NCBI GenBank assembly: GCA_028752905.1
Contig: JAQNBH010000007.1
Location: forward strand, 14,660,759-14,724,758
Source: Cladorhizidae sp. MBARI D1340-BT2
Lineage: Eukaryota; Porifera; Demospongiae; Poecilosclerida; Cladorhizidae
Length of the DNA stretch: 64,000 bases
Direction: 5' to 3'
In this document: piece by piece, positions 12,269 through 21,899 of the stretch
Layout: each line of letters opens with the position of its first letter
How positions within the stretch are numbered: the first letter of the stretch is position 1
The notes under the pieces: generated by a model
Told to the model about the DNA's origin: nothing
What the model saw: the letters and a program-made list of their open reading frames with translations, nothing else
Databases searched by the model: none
Position numbers and translations under genes: made by a program

Positions 12269-12922
12269 TTTAAGTTGATTATTGAGAAGGTTATTAGTTA
12301 ATAAAAAAGTGTTTGTGTAACATCAATGTTAAAAGTCTACAATTTGAAGTCGAATATTTAGAAAGTTATTATTATGTTATTATGTCAATTGAGAGTTCAT
12401 TGAAAGATTAACTTCATGTTTGCAAGTCTTGAAATAATTTTAGTTTAACAGCTGTGTTTCAGTAGGTGCTTTGATTATGACAGTATTTTAATGTTCTACA
12501 AGCTGTAGTAGTTTAGTTCTAAACACTCTGTGGTGGGGAGATTTGATATATCTTCTAATTGTCTTAGGTAAGCATGTAGGATTGGTTTACAGAGGTCAGT
12601 TGTTCTGCAAAACAGTCTTCACCAAAAGAGAGAATGAAGTTGCCATCAAAACTCTTCAAGGTGAATGATGGTGATTAAACATTTGTACGTACATGATGCA
12701 TTATTTCTTATTCCATCAGGATCTTATCACCCAAGTCTGGTAAAATAACTTCTGAAGGAGTCTTGTATACTGTCAAAATTCAAGCACCACAATTTCCTTT
12801 CTCTAATTGGAGTCTGTGTGGATGGAGGTTTAGTCCCTTTTATTGTCATGCCATTTATGACCAATGGCAACCTCCTTGATTTCCTGGACAAAGAGAGTGA
12901 GCATTATTTTGAGTGTTGTGCC

Positions 12923-13144
12923 GTGCTCTCTGCTGTTCCATGGGGGACAATGTCCTACTTGAGGGGGAGAGGCACTTTCATCATCGAGTGCAGGTTTAAC
13001 CATTATATCATCTGCTCTTCGTACTGTGGATGCAGAATTCCTAGATCGGTCGTGTATGAAGTGTTTGGTTTGATGTACAATATAGAAAAGTGAGGTCTGT
13101 TGGCTGGATCTTCTGTCCAGCATGTCATCTGAAGATCGTGATAT
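12923..13144 (-). pseudogene. Kinase exon I (end of C-lobe and tail), broken
   Basis: After an acceptor it reads MTCWTEDPANRPHF, the conserved CW...RP motif of kinase subdomain XI, then loses frame relative to the intact copy at 63080-63416, where the family continues SSIVHQIKHFIHDRSRNS. The 3' end of this exon abuts the left-arm exon E at the breakpoint near 12922-12923, so two head-to-tail halves of the same gene meet there in opposite orientation. Confidence 0.8.
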
Positions 13145-13531
13145 CTAGGACACAATTAACATAAGACAAAATGATTATTAAACTGCCATATGTAAGTGTA
13201 GAGAATAAAAAGGGGATATGCTCACTACTGGTGGCAAACAAATTTTAAAAGTATACTGAGTGAATGTTCCAATGCAAATCAGGAAGCTTGTAAGGTTTTT
13301 GCTATAGTTTGTCATGACGAGTAACATTCAACAATCCTGGGGTGGCTTTAATAGATGATGAGCAAACAGGGCATGTCCCAGTTATGCAGCCAGTTGGGCT
13401 TTAAGACAAGATAAAGAATCAGCAGTGTAACACATAGTCTATTAAAAAGCTCTACTATTCTATGTCATTCTGTAACCAAATAAACATCTTCCAATAGTTA
13501 TGACATCACATAGCCATGCTTCCTGCCTCAC

Positions 13532-13663
13532 AATTTATCGGAGCATGCTTCATTGCATCCTATACCCAGAGCGAAGCATTGGAAGAAGTTCCTTTTCAGC
13601 TACCTGGGAATAGGGAATCTTGCCGCAACTGAAGATCTCCCAGCAAGTTACTCCATAGGCCCA
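13532..13663 (-). pseudogene. Kinase exon H (subdomains IX-X), 11-bp deletion
   Basis: It reads WAYGVTCWEIFSCGKIPYS, then AEKELLPMLRSGYRM, the usual tyrosine-kinase region after the activation segment. It is 132 nt against 143 nt in the paralogous exon at 63832-63974; the missing 11 bases remove the KPYN part and shift the frame. Confidence 0.85.
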
Positions 13664-13670
13664 CTGTATG

Positions 13671-15703
13671 AAATAGAGTAGAGCCATTTACAGATGAGAT
13701 AGAAACTTATTAAGGCAAAAGGGAAAAACATAAATTAAAATAATAATCTCTCAATGAACTCTGTTGACATAATAACATTAAAATCACCATCTCAATAAAT
13801 CAACTTCAATTTTTATTCACACGACATTTCGACTAGATGCTCTAGTCTTCAGTATGTGGACTACAAATCATAGCTACTTAATGCTTAAATATTATATTTG
13901 CCAAATATAAGCAAAATTCTTTCTTGGTGAAATAATTCATTCCAGCATTACTCCTTGCAGAACTAGTAACCAAATCACAAGCATTCCAATACTGAGGTTT
14001 ATGGGAAAATGTTGTGGATGCATCCAAATTACTGAAACTCAACCCATGTAGGGCATACTTAAAGGTTCAGAGATAGTAGAGCACTAACAAAACACTGAAC
14101 AACATAGTGTATTTCTTGTGATTGTGTAGTTTTTTCTCAATCTAGAATCTTAATGGCAGATACATAGATTAGTTTATTTCTGTGTGTTACAACATTGTGT
14201 TAGTCACTTTTCCTTGTGTGACAATTTTATAGGATTTCATTAATACTCAAATAGGACAGAAAATGAGGCAAGCACATGAGTAATCTATGAATAGGGAAAC
14301 ACTTATTTATTTGTCATAGAAAACCATCAAATTGTAACACTAAAAGTTTAATGGGCAAAAAAGTTCTTAAAGCAACTTCTTATTTGAAACAGTTGGGATG
14401 GTCATTTAGAATGTTTTTTTAATGTTTTAACCCAGAAAACTGGCTGCATTGACTCCACATATAAAGATAAGAAATCTTAAATATTTTACATGCAAAATGA
14501 TAACAATGTAGTTGGTTACCTGATAACCAAACATATGCATAGAGGAGAACAACTTCTTTTTTGGCTTCAATTTACTCAACAATCTGTAACTCGAAGCAAT
14601 AATTTGGAAGAATGGTAAACCTCTACTGTTTGATGCCATTTGTCTGGATCTGTACATACACTCAATAATGCAGAGACCATGCAGCAAGCTAGTGGAAATG
14701 TGAGTTGAGGAAATAAATCTCAGATGTATCAATTTAACTGCTACAGTTTAGCAGCCACAAATCTATCTCTGTGACAGTTAAAACTTCGGGGTTGTCTGGC
14801 CATATTTCATGCCCTTCTTAATATTTAAGACACTTCATTTGATAGTGGAGAGGAGAGCTGAACTTCAATACAGAGTGGCTGTTATACACCATGAAAATTC
14901 TGACTCTGCATTATAGCTGGGAACTAAATGTGAGGTATAGTGTACGCATTTCATATTATATAGTTTAGTTGTATTTGCATGCAGACCATTATATAATATA
15001 ATTTACTGTTTCAAACTAGACACTATAATCACAAACTCACTACGTCAGTTTTCTCCACTTACACTCCAAACACAAAGCCACATATCAGTGTGGCTGGTAA
15101 AATATAGAGTACACAAAAATGTGGTATGATCAATAATATCATATCTCAGCTATAACTGTTTCTCATTTGCAGATTAATGAAACGCTACCTGGATTGAATT
15201 TTTTTCTAGAGGCTTGCATGCTGCCAGAACTTTTCTGCAATAAGGAAGTGAATCTTCTCATTTTCCATAGTAAAAACTGGTAAATATATTGACATAAATT
15301 CAAGACCATTATATAGAAACAGGTAGGTGACATCTTTGCTAAGTCCACATCATCTTAGAACAGAAAGACTACTCATTGATATATCCGTGAAAGAATATGT
15401 GTTCATGGATAGACTTCTATCAATTATTGGTTTCTCCTCTGATGGATGTTGCTCAGCTATTCAACTCACAATACCTACAAGACTGAATATGTAATCTTTG
15501 TGTGTAGTTCACATATTCAGCTACAGAATAGCAACTTTGAGAAGTGCATAAACTGGTAGATCATGAATAGCCATTGAAATTATGTGATCCAAACACTGCT
15601 TTCCTTGTTTCAGCTCATTTTTGGTCATTTTTGCATTAGTAGAATTTTGTATAGCACTTTTCCCAATATTGCCATCTTCCCTGACTGATTATGATCTAGT
15701 ATA
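13671..15703. other. Spacer of the inverted repeat: kinase introns
   Basis: No further exon could be supported. A remnant of the MITE family (CGACATTTCGACTAGATGC) is at about 13825-13850. The activation-loop exon expected between F and H is not visible and may be lost. Confidence 0.5.
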
Positions 15704-15710
15704 AACTCAC

Positions 15711-15820
15711 ATGCAGTTTCTTGCTGCCAGGTTTCTATGTACCATTCGTTTGTTGGTCAAGTACTTCATACCTTTGGCCACTTGCAGACACATATCCAAT
15801 AGCTTGTTTTCAACTTTCAT
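15711..15820 (-). pseudogene. Kinase exon F with HRD-to-HRN change in the catalytic loop
   Basis: After the acceptor (CTCTAG) it reads [20 protein letters not shown] and then [10 protein letters not shown], with a GTGAGT donor. The loop matches the tyrosine-kinase HRDLAARNC except that the catalytic Asp codon is AAC (Asn). The Asn and Arg elsewhere in the loop are kept. The catalytic base is therefore absent in this copy. Confidence 0.85.
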
Positions 15821-16477
15821 CTAGAGATGTTAAAGTTGATAGAACTGACATATTTGTAATGTTATAAACTCACTGTCCTTTCTCCAGTTGTCTTGAATGG
15901 CACAACACTCAAATGCTCACTCTCTTTGTCCAGGAAATCAAGGAGGTTGCCATTGGTCATAAATGGCATGACAATAAAAGGGACTAAACCTCCGTCCACA
16001 CAGACTCCAATTAGAGAAAGTAAATTGCGGTGCTTGAATTTTGACAGTATACAAGACTCCTTCAGAAGTTCTTTTACCAGACTTGGGTGATAAGATCCTG
16101 ATGCAATAAGAAATAATGCATCATGTATGTACAAATGTTTAATCACCATCATTCACCTTGAAGAGTTTTGATGGCAACTTCATTCTCTCTTTTGGTGAAG
16201 ACTGTTTTGCAGAACAATTGACCTCTGTAAACCAATCCTACATGCTTACCTAAGACAATTAGAAGACATATCAAATCTCCCCACCACAGAGTGTTTAGAA
16301 CTAAACTACTACAGCTTGTAGAACATTAAAATACTGTCATAATCAAAGCACCTGCAGAAGCACAGCTGTTAAACTAAAATTATTTCAATACTTGCAAACA
16401 TGAAAGTTAATCTTTCAATGAACTCTCAATTGACATAATAACATTATAATAACTTTCTAAATAATCGACTTCAAATT

Positions 16478-16611
16478 GTATTCTCTCGACATTTCAACTA
16501 GATGCTCTAGCCTTCATGAGGAATAAGTCTCTTGTCAAAGTTTATATTATGTAGCTATAGAATTCCTGATGAAGGCTGGAGCATCTAGTCGAAATGTCGA
16601 GAGAATACAAT
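16478..16611. mobile_element. Palindromic MITE-like element
   Basis: The outer arms TTGTATTCTCTCGACATTTC and its inverse GAAATGTCGAGAGAATACAA bracket a second matching block (AGATGCTCTAGCCTTCAT and its inverse near 16570). The total inverted repeat is about 50 bases with a short AT-rich loop. Non-autonomous fold-back structure; no coding sequence. Confidence 0.75.
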
Positions 16612-19533
16612 TTTTTTAAGTTGATTATTGAGTTAATAAAAAAAGTGTTTGTGTGAAATTCTACTGATTTCCCTGCCTAGATAACTGTTGCAAATATGTG
16701 ATATAATCAAATTTTATGCTGAATTGATGCTCATGATTTCATGACACGCATAAAAATTAGATGGTCACAGATTCATGACAGAATTCTTCTTTCTGGTTAT
16801 TGCACACCATCAAATTATCCTCCTCCATTTGTAGTGGATGTCCTGGTCCCCATAATTTTCTCCAGCTCCAGGAGGCAGCTGTTTCTAAACTACTAAAAGT
16901 AACTATACAGCATAGATCAAATATTGTGCACAATGTCTTGAATGGATGCGATGTGGAGATTAAAAGAGTGAGTAAAACTTAGGCTAAAACATTTAAATAT
17001 CTAGAAGGCAGCATATAGTAGGAGTGGAGTTTACTTGGTGTTGCAGAGGACTTGTTATTGGAAGTTGGACTAAATTCGAAGACAGACCAAGCAGAGAATG
17101 GATGTGTAACTCTGCATTATCTTCAAGACACTACTTGTTTGCCTATTACAAAAGAAGAAATGTAATTGAAATTTCTTTATAATATGCATACAATATAGGT
17201 CGAACTTACCTGCTTATACTAACCTTTAAAAAGATTTATGGACTTCAATGCTGTATTATAAAAATTATCTTCAAAAGTGTAACTTGTACGACTACTTCCA
17301 GTTCCCATGGAATTTAAGGTACTTCTTCTAGCTCCTTAATGGGCATGCACATCTTAGACTTGGAAGAAGTGAGCAAATTCTTTGTAAATTTACTGCAGAA
17401 TTATAGTCTTTTAGGAGATAAACAAGACAGATGGAAAGCTGGCAAAAGAGCCTTAGCTACTAGATAAACAGCTAATTTTTTAGCTAAACATTTAGCAGAA
17501 CCGAACTTATAGACTCTCAAATCTAAGATCAGACATCCAATATATTAATCAACTTCCATGGCAGATGCATCTTGATCTGAAAAAGGTAAGAAAACAATAT
17601 AAAAGTTCAACATAAGAGCTACTATAGAAGCATCTTTAGTTATAAGCTAAAACTATATGCAATTAGCTACAAACTAGGCTGATACTGAACAAAATTTGTA
17701 CTCTTGGTTTTGGACTTAAATCCAGCCTTAAAATGACAGCCTGAAGTACAGCTAACTTCCTTCTTGAAAATATCACGCAAGTAATGATGGTGCCATCAGC
17801 GTAAGTTTTTTTTTATTAATAATTTTGCCACATATGAAAACAGATAAAATTTTAAATTCTATCTGTCATCCTCTAAGGGTTCAGTTTTAGTAGAATTTTT
17901 TTTCTCCCTGAAGCATATTCTAGAATAAGATATTTCAGGACTATTAGACCTAATTTTACATTTTACCCTGTAAATGTAATGTATCATTTACAGATAATAT
18001 GCAACATATTCATATGGAAATATGTAAGTTTTTGTTTGCATTTGAATGACCACTTACTCTCCAATATTTATCACATGCTCAATACTATCAATTTATTGCT
18101 CAATCTACATTTGAAATAGTTGGATGCCTACAATATTATTCTTTATTAAACTATTTTCTACTTACTCTAGGATGTCTACAATATCACTCTTTATTAAACT
18201 ACTTTCTACATACTGTAGGATTAAAATATTTCATTATGTCTAAACTTAAGCAATAATTATTACGTAATAACCAATAATTATTACAAAATTGATATTTCAT
18301 TGCTGATGAAAGTCATGGCTATCTCCAGAGTATTCTAGGAAGAGGAAGTTGTCTAAAGTACTACTGTCAGACAAGTTTGGAGAATGCTTAGAACAAAGTA
18401 GTCAATATCGTATCATTGAAATACAAGCTTTATGCATGGAAGTGAATGTGTTCTGCATAGTATTGGAGGCTATGGTAATGAACTCTTTATGGACTCTAGT
18501 GGATATATCTGTACAAAGATTGAACTTGGTTACTGTATTAAAAAGCTTCACTAAAGCTCACACAGTTAAATCAAAATCAAGTTGTTGGCTAGCAAGACTG
18601 CATCTAACATGACTCTTCTAGAACAATACTGCAATTGCTGATATGGTGAGAGTTAACAGTGGCAAACATTGTGTTTTCAACAAAATGCAAATGACTAAAA
18701 AAGTATGTAGATCTAGCTGAAAGAAGTAAATGATACTTGAGCACAGAAGACCAAGGTACATGACAGCTGAAAGCAAAAATAACACGAAGGTCTTAGATCT
18801 AAAATTAGAGTGCTAGAGAAACAAAGTGTTTTCACTGTCGATAGACTAGCTAGCATATCACCCTTCAAGTCATGAAGAAGGAATCTTTGAGCCTTTCTGA
18901 TATGAAATCACATGGCTGTAATGCTTTAGTATGTAGATTTCTGATGGCTGATAATTCTGCATAAATATCATAAATTGGAAGCCATTACCAATAGCATGGG
19001 CATTAAACCCATTGTCGATTGTTATTGAGAAAGGTACTATATTGTTAGGTTAGGTGCAGCCTTGACAGCAGACAGTCGATTTCGATTTGACTGTGCTAGA
19101 TCCAGCATAGGTATTTGATGGTCTACTGAGTAGCATTATTTGCATGCATATATTTCCTAACTTTTGGAATAACAATCTCACATATTTAAATTTGCCTGCT
19201 GTCAGTTGTAAAAACTTAACAAACAGCTTTTTACTGTATTGCAGCATATATTGCAGCATATATTGCAGCATATAATTATTGTAACATAGGCTTTACCTTT
19301 ACCAACGCATTCTTTAAATTTCAAGTTATGAGATTTTATGATATGGCATGTCCAGTCCGAAAAGTGGCACACTGAAATCATTATCATTCGTTGTTCCAGG
19401 CTCATCTGTGTGCAAATAGGAAAGATTAACAATGCATAACAGTCACACTTACAATAAAATAGTTTGTAAACTTTGTCCTTCCACATCAAAAGTGACCAGG
19501 GCCAAAAGGTTGTGTGGCATTGATGTATGTTTG

Positions 19534-19910
19534 TGTTAGGGAGTGTCAGCCTGTCTTAGCTCCCTAACTAACAGTTGAACAAATATAGTCATGCAATGCA
19601 CAGACTGTATATAAAACAGTTACCTAAGAGGTGTAGTCATTTGATTGGCTGTAGTTACCTAACAGGTGTAGTCATCTGATTGGCTGTAATGTTATTCGCT
19701 ATAGAGACCTGTCAGAGCTGAGTAGATAACCTATAAAAGGAACAGTCTGCTCAGCTAGGAGAGTCACTTCTGTATTGTATGATATTGTGAGTCAAGATAC
19801 ATTCTCTAATTACAGTGAAAGAATTAGCACAGGGACTGAGTTCAGACCAGATATCAGACAGACAGTCAGAGGTTGTGGGTTAGCTATACAGTACAGGGCT
19901 AACCATAACA
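19534..19910 (+). repeat. Solo LTR (family A), right arm
   Basis: It starts TGTTAGGGAGTGTCAGC and ends GGCTAACCATAACA. The 5-bp duplication GTTTG is at 19529-19533 and 19911-19915, the complement of the left-arm CAAAC. TATAAAAGGAACAG at about 19732 points rightward. It is the inverted counterpart of 8232-8617. Confidence 0.9.
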
Positions 19911-19966
19911 GTTTGAATAACATGTAATTACTTCAAAACTACATAGTTTATGTTTAGTACATATAA

Positions 19967-20275
19967 TACTGGATTCCCTTTAAAGCTGGAGTTTTACACC
20001 ACACACGCTTGCTTAGTTGAGTCCAGCTCTACACCATATAAAGCTGCTACTAAACTCCGAGCATCTTTATTCCTCTTAACAGCACCCTAGATTCCTAGCA
20101 TCTTTATTCCTCGTCAATCAGCCCCCTAGATTCCTAGCAAAACTTATACCATGGCTAATGGTGGTCACTGCGTTGGTGACAGAGCTAGCTTTCGAACAAA
20201 AATAGTTAGGTTGGTAAATTTTGGAGCAAAATTAGAAGGTTCTGAGCTGGTCCCAGACTATTTTTTGTGTCAGCG
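19967..20275. other. Right-arm-specific insertion of about 310 bp
   Basis: The left arm runs directly from the sequence matching 19966 to that matching 20276, so this block is an insertion here or a loss there. It contains a TATA-like box (CATATAAAGCTGC), a near-duplicated CCTAGATTCCTAGCA and a short open frame from 20151 (MANGGHCVGDRASF) that I do not recognise. No clear target-site duplication. Confidence 0.6.
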
Positions 20276-20753
20276 CACAAAATCCTATAATATGGGGTGT
20301 TCCATAGGAGATTTCTGTTATGAGTTGAATAATTCTCATTAGCTATAGAAATTATTCTCTATCTGGTATGGCGAAAATAACTTACAATTCCCAGAAAGTT
20401 CATTTGTCCAGGGTACTCCAATTAGATTTTGGTAGATATCATTTCCATGTCCACTCATTTCTTCATAACTGCTGGTGGCAATGTGGTTTGTTCCCGAGTG
20501 AGACCTAGTTATGAAAAGTACTAATTAACAGCAACCTCACCAAAAAAAGTATTGGCTTGACTTACACTCTGTATCCTCCCATTTCGGATACCTTGGAGAC
20601 AGGCTCAACTACTTTTGATAAAGTGGGAGTAGCACGATGACCCTTTCTTACAGGTGAACTATATGAGGAGTCATCAGTTATTTTTATTTTCCCAATACAA
20701 AAGCAGCAGAAAAGTGATTTTAAGCCACGTAGAACACGAATAGTTTGACCCAT

Positions 20754-21640
20754 TAAACTAGATCACGTAAACTAGAAGCCCATACAATCATAATAAGAAT
20801 GTTCTGTCATGGGATCTGGAGTATATCTAATGCGTGGTCATGACAATATCCAAAATGATAAAAATAAGAAGAACAATAATAAAACTTTTTTTAAATTTTA
20901 TTGCAAGACAATTTTGAAGTATTGTACTGAGTTAGATGACCCTTTACCCTTTATCATAGGAAGAAGAGAACGTAAAGACACCTTGCCATATATGCGTGTC
21001 TTTCCTCCAATTATTTGAATGTGATGTTTTGGTCTTGCAACAATATTGTTTGTGTACTATTCTGATTTTGACATATAATTGCCACTAAGGTGATCCAGTG
21101 TGATCAAGTAAGATAAATGCTGAGCCCAAGCGGGAAAAATATGGAAGCCTTCATTTTTCATGGTTCATGTCATCTTTCTAAGGGCTAAATAGGAAGAGGG
21201 CTAGGGTTTTGGGGATTTTTTTAAATTTCAATCCTAGCCCCAACCTCGCCCAAGCACTTACCAATTTTGTTTTTGTTTTATATAGTTAGACCAAATGCAA
21301 AACAAAATAGTTGCATATTTTTACTCGTCTTTAATCTACCCTGGTGGCTAAAGACCAGATTAAGATATGATACTTACAAAATAAATTGTATGTAATGTAT
21401 CATTCCATCATATATTGTGAACCAGCAATGGTATTATATGATGTGACGATTCGATGCTACAATGGAATAGGAACTACTTCTATTCCACTGTCGAATATTG
21501 AGTGTCTGACCAATCAATATGCTAGAATTTAGTATGTAACAAACTGTAGCAGCAGCTGATTGCCTTCAAGTAAACTTTTTAATGATAAATGAACTTAGCT
21601 GAAGCTAATCATGAGCATGTCATTAATTTATTAAGTTATG
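20754..21640. other. Non-coding stretch between the kinase locus and the LINE
   Basis: No recognised gene. A short AT-rich open frame at 20809-21018 is Lys/Asn-rich and looks spurious. 21190-21250 contains an imperfect GGCTAGGG/CCTAGCCC inverted pair. Confidence 0.5.
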
Positions 21641-21899
21641 AAATAGGATCAATCATTTGAGGGAAGAGAGAGAGAGAAACGAGATTTAATGGAGGGTTAG
21701 AATGAGTTCCCAAAATTAATGTGATGTCAGAGGGAATAGATGAGATGCAGGAGAAACAAATTAAAAGGTTAGATGGATGGTAGTGGCAAGAGGGCATTAA
21801 GGAGTTGGAGCTGATTGAATGAAGTCTGGAGAAAAGTGGATATTAGAGTAAAAGGGATTTTGAGTGAGTAGGAGGTTGAAGAGTGAAGAGAAGGGAGGC

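Larger units (their letters stand above)
7677..12922 (+). pseudogene. Tyrosine kinase, 5' half (inverted duplicate), non-functional
   Basis: Plus-strand exons with consensus splice sites are: A 7677-7880 (juxtamembrane-like, RGLKSLFCCFC then KVSEMGGYRV, donor GTAAGT); B 7946-8063 (SSYEEMSGHGNDIYQN, two possible phosphotyrosine sites); C 8742-8858 (start of the kinase fold, ECVGK); D 12568-12660 (glycine-rich loop KHVGLVYRG and the VAIK lysine); E 12720-12922 (helix C and hinge region, ending about KESEH). Exon B is one base shorter than its right-arm twin, which breaks the frame. Exon E has a TAA where the twin has Glu (VK-stop-LLKES). The gene stops at the inversion breakpoint, so the C-lobe is missing. 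It is a truncated pseudogene. Confidence 0.85.
7711..12922 (+). repeat. Left arm of a large inverted duplication
   Basis: This arm matches the reverse complement of 15899-20740 almost throughout: for example 7770-7898 against 20550-20690, 8000-8050 against 20405-20460, 8630-8760 against 19510-19380, and 10840 against 17290. The inner breakpoint is near 12922, where similarity to the right arm stops inside a kinase exon and the 3' end of the spacer kinase begins. Arm-specific differences include a 665-bp solo LTR at 11001-11665. Confidence 0.93.
15899..20740 (-). repeat. Right arm of the large inverted duplication
   Basis: It is the reverse complement of 7711-12922 with indels. The inner edge is within kinase exon E near 15899; the outer edge is near 20740, where similarity to 7711 fades. 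Right-arm-only sequence includes the insertion at about 19967-20275. With the 2976-bp spacer, a transcript across the locus could fold into a stem of nearly 5 kb. Confidence 0.93.
12923..20753 (-). pseudogene. Tyrosine kinase pseudogene (spacer and right arm)
   Basis: Minus-strand exons, 5' to 3': A 20753-20576 (MGQTIRVLRGLKSLFCCFC start, end GGYRV); B 20514-20396 (SYEEMSGHGNDIYQN); C 19405-19297 (kinase start, ECVGK); D 16249-16157 (KHVGLVYRG, VAIKTLQ); E 16097-15874 (KESCILSKFKHRNLLSLIGV, hinge, NLLDFLDKESEH); F 15820-15711 ([16 protein letters not shown]); H 13663-13532 (WAYGVTCWEIFSCGKIPYS); I 13144-12923 (MTCWTEDPA). Splice sites are consensus and phases agree. Lesions: an 8-base loss in exon C relative to the left arm, HRD changed to HRN in exon F, an 11-base loss in exon H relative to the copy at 63832-63974, and a frame break early in exon I. 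The activation-loop exon (DFG) was not found in the spacer. The family is clearly protein tyrosine kinase; receptor or membrane-anchored type is not decided. Confidence 0.87.

Noticed and set aside
12818..13093. Plus-strand open frame across 12922
   Set aside because: Starts in kinase exon E and runs through the breakpoint into antisense of exon I; a chimeric artefact.
20809..21018. Lys/Asn-rich open frame
   Set aside because: AT-rich composition, no domain, no splice context.
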